Notes under the pieces: model-generated
What the model saw: only the letters and a program-made list of their open reading frames with translations
Told to the model about the DNA's origin: nothing
Databases searched by the model: none
From: Chitinophaga pinensis
GTDB taxonomy: Bacteria > Pseudomonadota > Gammaproteobacteria > Burkholderiales > SG8-41
Assembly (NCBI GenBank): GCA_943329075.2
Contig: CALQCM020000043.1
Location: 1-36,455, forward strand
Length of the DNA stretch: 36,455 nt
Reading direction: 5' to 3'
Position numbers and translations under genes: made by a program
Shown here: positions 1-7,611 of the stretch, piece by piece
Layout of the letters: every line of letters begins with the position of its first letter
How positions within the stretch are numbered: position 1 is the first letter of the stretch

Positions 1-1
1 G

Positions 2-1777
2 CCCTACAGCGGTGCGGGCAGCAACACGCTGACCAACAGCGTCTGGCCGAACGGCAACCTCAATAGTTGGAACAGCTACGACAACTCCTATACCCGCAAG
101 GACATGGGCGGCATGTTCGAGTTTTCCAACAATTCGCCGTGGTATGTGCGGGTGGATGCCAACCAGGTCAAGAAGAACGGCATCAAGACAATGGCTGCGT
201 CCCAAGGCACCAGCCCGAGCAATGGTTTTGTTGATCTGGCGGCACCGGTGGATTACACGACGCAGAACGCCTCGCTGGAAGCCGGCTATCAATCGAAACG
301 CGGGCAGATTGCCGCGAGCGCCATGTACAGCAAGTTTTCGAATGCCAACCCCTACCTGCGCTTCTCGAACGGTTTTTTTGCTCCGCTCGCACCGACGAAT
401 TATGACGTTTCGGTGCAGCCGACTGATAGCGATTTCATGAAGCTGGGCTTGAACGGCAACCTGAAGCAGCTGCCGCTCAGTTCCACACTGGCCGGCCGCT
501 TGACCTACAGCAAGCTGACCAACGATATCTCGGTGCTGAGCAACATGCTTTCCGCGGGGAATACCAACCCGGCGTCATCACCGACTTCGGGTGTCTACAG
601 CGGCAACATCAAAACGACGACGGCATCGCTGTCGCTATCGTCGCAGCCGATTGCCAAGGCCGATACGCGGCTCTACTGGAACTGGAACCACAAGGCCAAC
701 GAATCGAACCAGATCACCTTTCAGGGCGCTGGTCTGGCGTGTGGGGGCCTGGCTTGCGAAACCGAGGCCTTCAATTACCGCAAGAACAACGCGGGGTTGG
801 AACTCGGTTACCGCCTTAACCCAGCCAACAAGGTGTCGGTCGGCGCGGATTACCTGGTTTCGGATCGCCAGCGTCTGGATTTTGTCCGCAGCCTGGATCG
901 CAAGTACTTTGCCGAGTTGAAGACCAGTCCGACTGAAATACTGGATGCGCGGTTCAAGTATCAGTACTTGCAGCGGCGCTCGAACTTTCTCGAAGGGCAG
1001 AACAGCGACATCGCAGCGTTCGTCCGCAAGTTCGACCTCGCGAACAACGACCAGCAATCTGCGAAAATCACCTTCGATTTGTCGCCCGCGCAGTTTCTCG
1101 ACTTCGGTGTGGAAGCGATCTACAAGCACAACAACTACAAGGACACCTTGCTTGGCCGTCAGGGTGACACGCGGCAGGAATATTATGCGAGCGTTTCCTA
1201 TGGCGATCCGCAGAAATTCCGCGTTATGCTGTTCGGCGATATTGAACTGGCGCAATTTGATTCGTTGCACCGCGTTTGTACCACTGCTGCGCCGAGTACC
1301 GGGAACTGTGATCCGAATTTGCCCCCGTCCGGCGGCACGCCCAGCACCGCATACAACTGGACGGCAAAAAACAGCGATCGCGCCTACCAGATCGGTTTGG
1401 GTTCGGATTGGTTGCCTATGCCGAAGCTGAAAATCAACAGTTCGCTCCTCTGGTCGAAAACCAATGGCACGACAGACTTTGCGGCACAACCGGGGACGAT
1501 CGCCACGGCAACCGCCAACCTGTTGCGCCCGATCCAGAATTTCGATAATACGACCCGCGCTTCGCTGAATCTGCGCGGCACCTATGCGGTGTCGAAAACC
1601 TGGGATCTGACGACCGGTTATGCCTTCGAGCGTTATCGTTACAGCGATATCGGTTACGACGGATTCAGCTACACGGTTGCGCCGATTAACACTTCGGCAT
1701 CCTATGTCAGCGGGCAGAATGCCTTGCAGAATTACACCGCGCAGATGGTCTATCTGCTCGGAACCTTCAAGTTCTAA
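2..1777 (+). CDS. MtrB/PioB-family outer-membrane beta-barrel protein, 3' part (5' end outside window)
   Basis: The frame is open from the first bases of the window to TAA at 1775-1777, giving 591 residues without a start, so the gene begins upstream; the ATG at 104 is internal. The protein alternates short amphipathic strands (many Y-x-N/S-x-F patterns, repeated LGL/LELGYRL strands, few cysteines) and ends in a terminal phenylalanine (GTFKF), the usual BAM signal of outer-membrane barrels. Family knowledge: MtrB/PioB proteins are about 28-strand porins that hold a periplasmic decaheme cytochrome and carry electrons across the outer membrane for Fe(III) reduction or Fe(II) oxidation. The full length is normally near 700 residues, so roughly 100-150 residues are missing, including any N-terminal CxxC. 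The partner multiheme cytochrome should lie upstream. The family call rests on overall pattern, not on one diagnostic motif. Confidence 0.8.
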   Translation, partial: PYSGAGSNTLTNSVWPNGNLNSWNSYDNSYTRKDMGGMFEFSNNSPWYVRVDANQVKKNGIKTMAASQGTSPSNGFVDLAAPVDYTTQNASLEAGYQSKRGQIAASAMYSKFSNANPYLRFSNGFFAPLAPTNYDVSVQPTDSDFMKLGLNGNLKQLPLSSTLAGRLTYSKLTNDISVLSNMLSAGNTNPASSPTSGVYSGNIKTTTASLSLSSQPIAKADTRLYWNWNHKANESNQITFQGAGLACGGLACETEAFNYRKNNAGLELGYRLNPANKVSVGADYLVSDRQRLDFVRSLDRKYFAELKTSPTEILDARFKYQYLQRRSNFLEGQNSDIAAFVRKFDLANNDQQSAKITFDLSPAQFLDFGVEAIYKHNNYKDTLLGRQGDTRQEYYASVSYGDPQKFRVMLFGDIELAQFDSLHRVCTTAAPSTGNCDPNLPPSGGTPSTAYNWTAKNSDRAYQIGLGSDWLPMPKLKINSSLLWSKTNGTTDFAAQPGTIATATANLLRPIQNFDNTTRASLNLRGTYAVSKTWDLTTGYAFERYRYSDIGYDGFSYTVAPINTSASYVSGQNALQNYTAQMVYLLGTFKF

Positions 1778-1799
1778 TCCGGTTGGCTTGAGACGAAAA

Positions 1800-1831
1800 A
1801 AATGCCCCGCAGATTATGCGGGGTTTTTTTT
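1800..1831 (+). terminator. Rho-independent terminator after the MtrB/PioB gene
   Basis: CCCCGC (1805-1810), a 7-nt loop and GCGGGG (1818-1823) form a 6-bp GC stem, followed by eight T (1824-1831) and preceded by an A-run. It lies 27 nt after the stop codon and separates the porin operon from the cytochrome genes. The A-run on the left would also give a U-tract for reverse-strand transcripts. Confidence 0.93.
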
Positions 1832-1913
1832 ATCGACAGCATTTGAATTGTGGAGCGCGCCGGCATGCGCGTCATCCAAGTGCGCGATCGGTGCGTTATG
1901 TAGGAGGTCCGCG

Positions 1914-1943
1914 GTGCAGTCTTGCGTCTTGAACCTCAGGTAA
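1914..1943 (+). other. Possible 9-codon leader ORF with strong Shine-Dalgarno
   Basis: AGGAGGT at 1902-1908 sits 5 nt before a GTG (1914) that opens a 9-codon frame (VQSCVLNLR, stop TAA 1941-1943), 46 nt upstream of the first cytochrome gene. The near-perfect ribosome-binding site is what draws attention; nothing else shows translation. It could be a leader peptide or chance. The rest of the 1832-1989 gap holds no clear promoter; an isolated TAATAT at 1941-1946 lacks a well-spaced -35. Confidence 0.2.
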
Positions 1944-1989
1944 TATTGCATTGTTGCACTGAAAAATTTTTTAACCAAAGGGAGGCCCT

Positions 1990-2283
1990 ATGAAATTGAT
2001 GTTTGCCACGATTATTGCCACGTCCATGTTTGCGGCCGGAATCGCCAGTGCCCAATCCGGCCCCGATCTGGCGAAATCGAAGAACTGCATGAATTGCCAC
2101 GACCTGGAAAAGAAGAAGGTCGGTCCTTCCTTCAAGGACATCCAGGCCAAATACAAGGACAGCAAGGACGCTGAAGCGACCATCGCGGCGAAACTGAAGG
2201 AAGGCAAGGGCCACCCGGTGAAAGTTGCAGCTTCCGATGCCGAACTGAAAACCATGATTCAATTTGCATTGACGGGCAAGTAA
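1990..2283 (+). CDS. Periplasmic monoheme cytochrome c (copy 1), His/His-type candidate
   Basis: This 97-residue protein has a Sec signal peptide (residues 1-21, ending ASA) and a mature domain of about 76 residues with one heme site, CMNCH (33-37). The fold resembles small class I cytochromes of the c5/c551 type (K-K-x-VGP-x-FKD-I motif after the heme). The start is fixed by GGAGG at 1981-1985. In c551-type proteins the sixth ligand is a Met in a PMPP loop; here that region reads EGKGHPVKV, with no Met, and His75 is the only histidine besides that of CxxCH. Met91 near the C terminus is absent from the neighbouring paralog, so His75 is the better candidate ligand (inference). The likely role is a periplasmic electron shuttle, perhaps to or from the MtrB/PioB conduit upstream. 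Confidence 0.92.
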   Translation: MKLMFATIIATSMFAAGIASAQSGPDLAKSKNCMNCHDLEKKKVGPSFKDIQAKYKDSKDAEATIAAKLKEGKGHPVKVAASDAELKTMIQFALTGK

Positions 2284-2298
2284 GCGCTGTTGTTAAAA

Positions 2299-2324
2299 CG
2301 ACAGGCCGGTAATCCGGCTTGTCG
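2299..2324 (+). other. Intercistronic hairpin between the two cytochrome genes
   Basis: An 11-bp stem (2299-2309 with 2314-2324, one G-U wobble) closes a 4-nt loop TAAT. No T-run follows, so it is more likely an mRNA-stabilising or processing structure than a terminator, and it may set the ratio of the two cytochromes. Confidence 0.55.
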
Positions 2325-2354
2325 AACCGACGAACGCATTTGCTAGGAGACGCT

Positions 2355-2648
2355 ATGAAAACCATCGCAGTTGCAGTGATGACCTCGGCTATGTTGATTG
2401 CGGGTGCGGCCATCGCCCAGTCCGGCGCGGATCTGGCGAAATCGAAGAATTGCCTGAACTGCCATGACATGGACAAGAAGAAAGTCGGGCCGGCCTTCAA
2501 GGATGTTGGCGCGAAGTACAAAGACAACAAGGATGCCGAGGCGACCCTGGTGACCAAGCTGAAAGAAGGCAAGGGCCATCCGACCAAGGTCGCGGCGACT
2601 GATGCCGAGTTGAAAACACTGGTACAGTATTCACTGACTGGGAAGTAA
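2355..2648 (+). CDS. Periplasmic monoheme cytochrome c (copy 2, tandem paralog)
   Basis: This 97-residue protein is collinear with the preceding cytochrome without gaps: a signal peptide (1-21, ending AIA), CLNCH heme site (33-37), the KKKVGPAFKD motif, and EGKGHP with His75. The ATG at 2355 is preferred over the upstream in-frame start at 2319 because it follows AGGAG (2345-2349) and begins a proper signal peptide. Apart from Met39, directly after the heme motif, the mature protein has no Met, so a Met-ligated heme is unlikely and His75 is the natural distal-ligand candidate (inference). The pair looks like a recent tandem duplication; a terminator follows. Confidence 0.92.
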   Translation: MKTIAVAVMTSAMLIAGAAIAQSGADLAKSKNCLNCHDMDKKKVGPAFKDVGAKYKDNKDAEATLVTKLKEGKGHPTKVAATDAELKTLVQYSLTGK

Positions 2649-2666
2649 TTCACGAAGTGGTCCGCA

Positions 2667-2690
2667 AAAGCCGGTTCGCGCCGGCTTTTT
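2667..2690 (+). terminator. Rho-independent terminator after cytochrome pair
   Basis: AGCCGG (2669-2674), loop TTCGCG and CCGGCT (2681-2686) form the stem, which is followed by a run of T to 2690. It ends the cytochrome transcript, so ccmE should have its own promoter in 2691-2817; I could not identify it. Confidence 0.88.
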
Positions 2691-2817
2691 GCTGCGCGTT
2701 CGCGCGCTAATTCCGGTAAACTGGCGCCCTGTTTCGATCTGGTAAGCGTTTGTTTCGCCAGTCGTTCAGCCCTTGCTTCAGCAACTTTTTCGCGCCATTT
2801 GAGTCACAACACAGACA

Positions 2818-3267
2818 ATGAAACCCCGACATAAACGCATGACCATCATTGCCCTCGGCGTGTTGCTGCTGGGCGCAGCCGCAGGGCTCGTGTTGAACGC
2901 CTTTCAAAGTAATCTGGTGTTTTTCTTCAGTCCGAGCCAGATTGCTGCGAATGAAGCGCCGCGCGGCAAGGCGTTTCGCATCGGCGGCATGGTGGAAACC
3001 GGCACGGTGGTGCGCGGCAACGACGGTTTGACCGTTAAATTCAATGTCACCGACACGGCAAAAACGGTGCCGGTCGTTTACACAGGGATCCTTCCCGATC
3101 TGTTCAAGGAAGGCAAGGGCGTAGTGGCGCAGGGGCGCCTTGGACCGGACGGAATTTTTGCGGCGACCGAAGTGCTGGCCAAGCACGACGAAAACTATAT
3201 GCCGCCGGATGCTGCGCACGCAATCGAGCAGGCGCAGAAGGCACAAAAAAGCGTGGTTACAAAATAA
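2818..3267 (+). CDS. ccmE: Cytochrome c maturation heme chaperone CcmE
   Basis: CcmE (149 residues) is a membrane-anchored periplasmic heme chaperone that takes heme from CcmC/CcmAB and passes it to CcmF. It begins with a short basic segment, then one N-terminal membrane anchor (about residues 8-29) and the OB-fold beta-barrel domain ([32 protein letters not shown]). The covalent heme-binding His is His123 in [10 protein letters not shown], the HxxxY form of the proteobacterial motif, with Tyr127. The C-terminal tail is flexible and Lys/Gln-rich. There is no clear Shine-Dalgarno before the ATG. It is first in the ccmEFGHI run, 4 nt before ccmF. ccmABCD are 18 kb away on the other strand. Confidence 0.97.
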   Translation: MKPRHKRMTIIALGVLLLGAAAGLVLNAFQSNLVFFFSPSQIAANEAPRGKAFRIGGMVETGTVVRGNDGLTVKFNVTDTAKTVPVVYTGILPDLFKEGKGVVAQGRLGPDGIFAATEVLAKHDENYMPPDAAHAIEQAQKAQKSVVTK

Positions 3268-3271
3268 AATT

Positions 3272-5260
3272 ATGATTCCAGAAATCGGTCAGTTTGCGTT
3301 GATTCTTGCCTTGCTGCTGGCGACAGTGCAGGGCGTTTTGCCCATCGTTGGTGCCGCGCGCGGCAATCCGGTCTGGATGGCGATTGCACGCCCTGCGGCG
3401 CAGGGGCAGTTCACCTTCGTCGCCATTGCCTTCGGCTGCCTCGCCTGGTCGTTCATCAACAACGATTTCTCGGTCGCAAACGTGGCGACCAATTCGAATT
3501 CGCAATTGCCTATCCAGTACCGCATTGCGGCGACCTGGGGCTCGCACGAGGGCTCACTGCTGTTGTGGGTGCTGATGCTCAATGTCTGGACGGCCGGCGT
3601 GACGGTGTTCAGCCGGCACCTGCCGGAATCGATGACGGCACGTGTGGTCGGTGTGCTCGGTCTGGTCAGTGTTGGTTTTATCCTGTTTTTGTTGCTGACG
3701 TCGAACCCGTTCGACCGCTTGCTGCCGCCGGCGGCCGAAGGGCGTGACCTCAATCCCTTGCTGCAGGACCCGGGCATGGTGATCCATCCGCCGATGCTCT
3801 ATATGGGTTATGTCGGTTTCTCGGTTGCGTTTGCGTTTGCCATTGCGGCGCTGATCGGCGGCAAGCTGGACGCGACCTGGGCGCGTTGGTCGCGGCCGTG
3901 GACCACGCTGGCGTGGTGCTTCCTGACCATCGGCATCATGCTCGGCAGCTGGTGGGCCTATTACGAATTGGGTTGGGGCGGCTGGTGGTTCTGGGACCCG
4001 GTCGAAAACGCGTCGTTCATGCCGTGGCTGGTTGGCACCGCACTGATGCATTCGCTCGCCGTGACCGAAAAGCGCGGCGGGTTCAAGAGCTGGACCGTGC
4101 TGCTGGCGATTTGCGCCTTCAGCTTAAGCCTGCTGGGCACCTTCCTCGTGCGCTCCGGCGTGCTGACCTCGGTGCATGCTTTTGCGACCGATCCGCGGCG
4201 CGGCATTTTCATTCTGACTTTTCTGGTGCTCGTCATCGGCAGTTCGCTGGCCTTGTTTGCGTGGCGTGCGCCGCGTGTCGGCCTCGGCGGTGCATTTAAC
4301 GTGGTGTCGCGCGAATCGATGCTGTTGACCAACAACGTGCTGTTGCTGGTATCGGCGGGTTCCGTCTTGCTTGGCACGCTGTATCCCTTGTTTCTTGATG
4401 CCCTGAATCTCGGCAAGATTTCAGTCGGTCCGCCTTATTTTGACAGTGTGTTTGTGCCGTTGATGACGCCGGCCATATTTATGATGGGCATCGGGCCGCT
4501 GGCGCGCTGGAAGGAAGCCAGTCTGCCGGATCTCGCCAACCGCCTGAAATGGGCCTTCGCCGTGAGCATTGCAACCGCGCTGCTTTTGCCACTGGCGATG
4601 GGCAAGTGGACGCCGATGATCAGCTTCGGCCTTGTTTTGGCGATCTGGATTCTGACCACTGCCGTGGTGAATCTGCGTATGCGTCTCGCCGCGGTCAGCG
4701 GCAGCCTGTGGTCGCGTCTTGGCAGCCAGCCGCGCGGCTATTACGGCATGCTGCTCGCGCACTGCGGCGTCGCGGTGTTCATCATCGGTGTAACGATGGT
4801 CAAGGGTTACGAGACCGAACGCGACGTGCGCATGTCGGTGGGCGACACCGTCGCAGTCGGCGGCTACACATTCCGCTTCGACGGTGTGCAGAACGCGACC
4901 GGCCCCAACTATCGCGCGGCGCGCGGCGATGTGACCGTGCTGCGCGACGGCCAAACCGTGTTGCTCATGCACCCGGAGAAACGCATTTATAACGCGCAGA
5001 ATATGCCGATGACCGAGGCGGCGATTTCCACCGGCCTGTTCGGCGACCTGTATGTGTCGCTCGGCGAACCGGTGAGCGACGGCGCGTGGAGCGTGCGGGT
5101 TTATCGCAAGCCATTCGTGACGTGGATCTGGGGCGGCTGCATCATCATGGCGCTCGGCGGCTTTCTCGCGCTGAGCGACCGTCGTTACCGCCGTCTGGCG
5201 CGGCGCCATTCGGAAACCGCAGGCCCGGATATCGCCGCTCAGCCGGTTGCTGCGGGTTGA
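3272..5260 (+). CDS. ccmF: Heme lyase subunit CcmF
   Basis: CcmF (662 residues) is the large polytopic membrane protein of the System I heme lyase; with CcmH and CcmI it attaches heme from CcmE to apocytochrome CxxCH sites. It has about 14-15 hydrophobic segments and the tryptophan-rich WWD domain (GWGGWWFWDPVENASFMPW, near residues 233-251), with a periplasmic loop domain near the C terminus. The start at 3272 (MIPEIGQF) is chosen because an open frame reaching back to 3140 overlaps ccmE and encodes an Arg-rich non-homologous stretch. It is the only ccmF/nrfE-type gene in the window, which matters for the CxxCK cytochrome at 7612. It abuts ccmG after 7 nt. Confidence 0.97.
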   Translation: MIPEIGQFALILALLLATVQGVLPIVGAARGNPVWMAIARPAAQGQFTFVAIAFGCLAWSFINNDFSVANVATNSNSQLPIQYRIAATWGSHEGSLLLWVLMLNVWTAGVTVFSRHLPESMTARVVGVLGLVSVGFILFLLLTSNPFDRLLPPAAEGRDLNPLLQDPGMVIHPPMLYMGYVGFSVAFAFAIAALIGGKLDATWARWSRPWTTLAWCFLTIGIMLGSWWAYYELGWGGWWFWDPVENASFMPWLVGTALMHSLAVTEKRGGFKSWTVLLAICAFSLSLLGTFLVRSGVLTSVHAFATDPRRGIFILTFLVLVIGSSLALFAWRAPRVGLGGAFNVVSRESMLLTNNVLLLVSAGSVLLGTLYPLFLDALNLGKISVGPPYFDSVFVPLMTPAIFMMGIGPLARWKEASLPDLANRLKWAFAVSIATALLLPLAMGKWTPMISFGLVLAIWILTTAVVNLRMRLAAVSGSLWSRLGSQPRGYYGMLLAHCGVAVFIIGVTMVKGYETERDVRMSVGDTVAVGGYTFRFDGVQNATGPNYRAARGDVTVLRDGQTVLLMHPEKRIYNAQNMPMTEAAISTGLFGDLYVSLGEPVSDGAWSVRVYRKPFVTWIWGGCIIMALGGFLALSDRRYRRLARRHSETAGPDIAAQPVAAG

Positions 5261-5267
5261 TCGGCGC

Positions 5268-5792
5268 ATGAACCGATTCCTGCTGCCGTTGGGCTTATTT
5301 ATTGTGCTGGTGGCTTTTCTCGCCGTCGGCCTAGGTCTGAATCCGCGTGAAATCCCTTCGCCGTTGATTGACAAACCGGCGCCGGTGTTCCAGCTCGCGC
5401 AATTGCACGAAGCCGGGAAAACGCTGGCCACGCAGGACATGCAGGGCAAGGTCTGGCTGCTCAATGTGTGGGCTTCGTGGTGTGTGTCCTGCCGCGAGGA
5501 ACATCCGGTGTTGCTCGATCTCGCCAAGGCCAACGTGGTGCCCATCATCGGCCTGAACTATAAAGACCAGCGCATCGATGCGCTGGGCTGGCTCAAGCAG
5601 TTCGGCGACCCTTACTCACTGAGCATCAGCGACCGCGACGGCAGTGTCGGCATCAATTACGGCGTTTACGGTGTGCCCGAGACCTTTGTTATCGATAAAG
5701 CGGGGGTCATTCGCTACAAGCAGATCGGCCCGGTCACGCCGGATGCCCTGAAAAACAAAATTCTGCCGCTGGTGGCGAAACTGCAGCAATGA
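5268..5792 (+). CDS. ccmG: Thiol:disulfide oxidoreductase CcmG/DsbE
   Basis: CcmG (174 residues) is a membrane-anchored periplasmic thioredoxin-like protein that keeps apocytochrome CxxCH cysteines and CcmH reduced. One N-terminal membrane anchor (about residues 4-24) precedes the thioredoxin fold with active site WASWCVSC (Cys72, Cys75), followed by REEHPVL, and the cis-Pro region GVYGVPETFVID. The family most often has WCPxC; WCVSC is an acceptable variant. The ATG at 5268 begins the anchor; an in-frame TTG at 5247 would overlap ccmF and adds only LLRVDRR. The stop overlaps the ccmH start (ATGA at 5789). Confidence 0.96.
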   Translation: MNRFLLPLGLFIVLVAFLAVGLGLNPREIPSPLIDKPAPVFQLAQLHEAGKTLATQDMQGKVWLLNVWASWCVSCREEHPVLLDLAKANVVPIIGLNYKDQRIDALGWLKQFGDPYSLSISDRDGSVGINYGVYGVPETFVIDKAGVIRYKQIGPVTPDALKNKILPLVAKLQQ

Positions 5793-6256
5793 AAAAACTA
5801 CTGATCGCAATGTTGTGCCTTGTTTCGAGCGTGGTGTTCGCGCAGACAGCACAGCCGACCAACAATGACCCGGTGGCCAACCAGCGCGCCATGGCTTTAT
5901 CCGAGGAACTGCGTTGCCTGGTTTGTCAGAACCAGTCGATCGCCGATTCAAATGCAGAACTGGCGGTTGATCTGCGCCGGCAGATCCGCGAGCAAATCGC
6001 GCAGGGCCGCAGCGACACGCAGATCGTCGACTACATGGTCGAGCGCTACGGTGATTTTGTGCTTTATCGGCCGCCACTGAAGGCGACCACCGTCGTGTTG
6101 TGGTTGGGCCCGCCGCTGTTGTTCCTGATCGGCCTGTGGTTGCTGTTGCGCTATCTGCGTCAACGCCGCAAGGACACGGTTGAACAACCGCTGTCCGATG
6201 ACGACCGGCGCCGCGCTGCCGCCTTGCTTGGCGCTGATAAAGGGAATGGCAAATGA
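5789..6256 (+). CDS. ccmH: Cytochrome c maturation protein CcmH
   Basis: CcmH (155 residues) is the thiol-redox partner of the heme lyase; it handles apocytochrome thiols together with CcmG. It has a cleavable signal peptide (residues 1-19, ending FAQ), the diagnostic LRCLVCQNQS motif (Cys43, Cys46) in a three-helix bundle, an RYGDFVLYRPP segment and one membrane anchor at about residues 103-124, then a charged cytoplasmic tail. This is the short CcmH type, with the TPR part encoded separately as ccmI. It overlaps ccmG by 4 nt (ATGA) and ccmI by 4 nt (ATGA), so translation is probably coupled. Confidence 0.97.
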   Translation: MKKLLIAMLCLVSSVVFAQTAQPTNNDPVANQRAMALSEELRCLVCQNQSIADSNAELAVDLRRQIREQIAQGRSDTQIVDYMVERYGDFVLYRPPLKATTVVLWLGPPLLFLIGLWLLLRYLRQRRKDTVEQPLSDDDRRRAAALLGADKGNGK

Positions 6257-7491
6257 CAGTTTTTCTGACCGTCGCCGGTCTTATGGTGCTGGTTGCGCTG
6301 GCGTGGCTGCTGCCGACGTTGTTACGCAGTCGCGGCGCTGGTGTGGGAGCCACTCAGGCGGCTTCCAATCTTTCCATTTTGCGCGATCAGTTGGCCGAAC
6401 TTGAGCGCGATGTCGCCCGCGGCACGCTGTCATCCGCGCATTACCAGCAGGCGCGCGATGATCTCGATCGGCACGTCCTCGATGAATTGGCGGAAGCGGC
6501 GCCAGCGATCGCAATGCCCGGCAGCGCGCGCAGGACCGCACTGGTGCTGGGCATCGTGTTGCCGCTGTGCGCAGCATTGCTTTACTGGCAGTTGGGCTCG
6601 CCGGCCGGAATGGAGGGCGTGGCGGTTTCGCACGCTGAAAAATTCTCGCCACAACAGGTCGAGGGCATGGTGGGCAAGCTGTCAGCGCGATTGGCACAAT
6701 CCCCGGAGGACGGCGAGGGCTGGGCCTTGCTGGGACGCTCTTACATGATGATGAAGCGCTTTCCCGATGCCGTGAAGGCCTATGAACGGGCGACGTCATT
6801 GATCAAGGACAACGCCGATCTGTTTGCCGACTATGCCGATGCACTGGCGATGACGCAGGATCGACGCATCGAAGGCAAACCGCTGCAACTGATCGAGCTG
6901 GCGTTGCGTGTCGACCCCGGTCATTGGAAGGCGCTGGCAATGGCCGGTTCGGCGGCGTTCGATCGCAAGGATTACAAGAGCGCTGTCCATTATTGGGAAA
7001 CGCTGCTGGCCCGCATCGGCCCCGAATCTGAATTCGCCCGCAACGTCGCGTCAAATATCGAAGAAGCGCGGCAGTTGGGCGGCATCAAGACGCCGAGGTT
7101 GGCGAAAAAAGAGCCCGCGAAAGAGGCGGCAAAAAGCCTCGCGGGCGGCGCGGTTGTCCGCGGCACGGTGAATATTTCCGCCGCGCTCAAGGCGAAAGCC
7201 GATCCGTCGGACACGGTATTTGTCTTCGCGCGCGCGGCGCAGGGGCCGCGCATGCCGCTGGCCCTAGTGCGCAAGCAGGTCAAGGACCTGCCGTTCAGCT
7301 TCACGCTGGACGACAGCCAGGCGATGTCGCCGGAGACGACATTGTCAAAATTCAGCGAAGTGGTCGTTGGTGCGCGTATCTCAAAAGCAGGCAGCGCCAC
7401 GCCGCAGAGCGGCGACATGCAGGGCTACACGCAGAAAATCCGGACCGGCGGCGCCCCGGTAAATGTCGTCATAGATCAGGTCGTCCCCTAA
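6253..7491 (+). CDS. ccmI: Cytochrome c maturation apocytochrome chaperone CcmI (CycH)
   Basis: CcmI (412 residues) binds apocytochrome C termini and delivers them to CcmF/CcmH. It has two membrane helices (about 3-24 and 94-112) with a cytoplasmic coiled segment between them (QLAELERDVARGTLS). A periplasmic TPR domain follows (about 130-275: WALLGRSYMMMKRF, YADALAM, MAGSAAFDRKDYKSAVHYWE). A C-terminal beta-rich domain (about 295-412: RGTVNISAALKAK, TVFVFARAAQGPRMPLAL) is typical of long CcmI. It starts in the stop of ccmH and ends the ccmEFGHI run. Its TPR domain is clearly related to the protein at 9266-9892. Confidence 0.96.
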   Translation: MTVFLTVAGLMVLVALAWLLPTLLRSRGAGVGATQAASNLSILRDQLAELERDVARGTLSSAHYQQARDDLDRHVLDELAEAAPAIAMPGSARRTALVLGIVLPLCAALLYWQLGSPAGMEGVAVSHAEKFSPQQVEGMVGKLSARLAQSPEDGEGWALLGRSYMMMKRFPDAVKAYERATSLIKDNADLFADYADALAMTQDRRIEGKPLQLIELALRVDPGHWKALAMAGSAAFDRKDYKSAVHYWETLLARIGPESEFARNVASNIEEARQLGGIKTPRLAKKEPAKEAAKSLAGGAVVRGTVNISAALKAKADPSDTVFVFARAAQGPRMPLALVRKQVKDLPFSFTLDDSQAMSPETTLSKFSEVVVGARISKAGSATPQSGDMQGYTQKIRTGGAPVNVVIDQVVP

Positions 7492-7516
7492 GCAGCGCTG
7501 CGTCTCAAAGCGACAT

Positions 7517-7530
7517 TTGAGGTACATCAA
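7517..7530 (+). promoter_or_regulatory. FNR/ANR-type box upstream of octaheme nitrite reductase
   Basis: TTGAG-GTAC-ATCAA differs from the FNR/ANR/DNR consensus TTGAT-N4-ATCAA at one base. It lies 82 nt before the start codon in the 120-nt gap after ccmI. A good -10 at the class II distance is not evident; TATTGT at 7541-7546 or CCAAAT at 7557-7562 are candidates. A 6-bp inverted repeat (AAGCAC 7530-7535 / GTGCTT 7545-7550) sits directly downstream and might be a second operator. Confidence 0.65.
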
Positions 7531-7611
7531 AGCACGACGTTATTGTGCTTGTTGTGCCAAATTCGCGTGACTAGACTGCCGTTATCGATCTGATAACCGG
7601 GAGGGGCAGTC

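Noticed and set aside
635..1489. 284-codon open frame on the - strand
   Set aside because: It is antisense to the barrel gene and Arg/Val-rich without domain signals.
3140..3271. 44-residue upstream extension of CcmF
   Set aside because: It overlaps ccmE, is Arg-rich and lacks similarity to CcmF N termini; MIPEIGQF at 3272 is the proper start.
7530..7550. AAGCAC-N9-GTGCTT as a firm operator
   Set aside because: A 6-bp repeat with a 9-nt spacer is weak in high-GC DNA and matches no regulator I can name; mentioned only with the FNR-type box.
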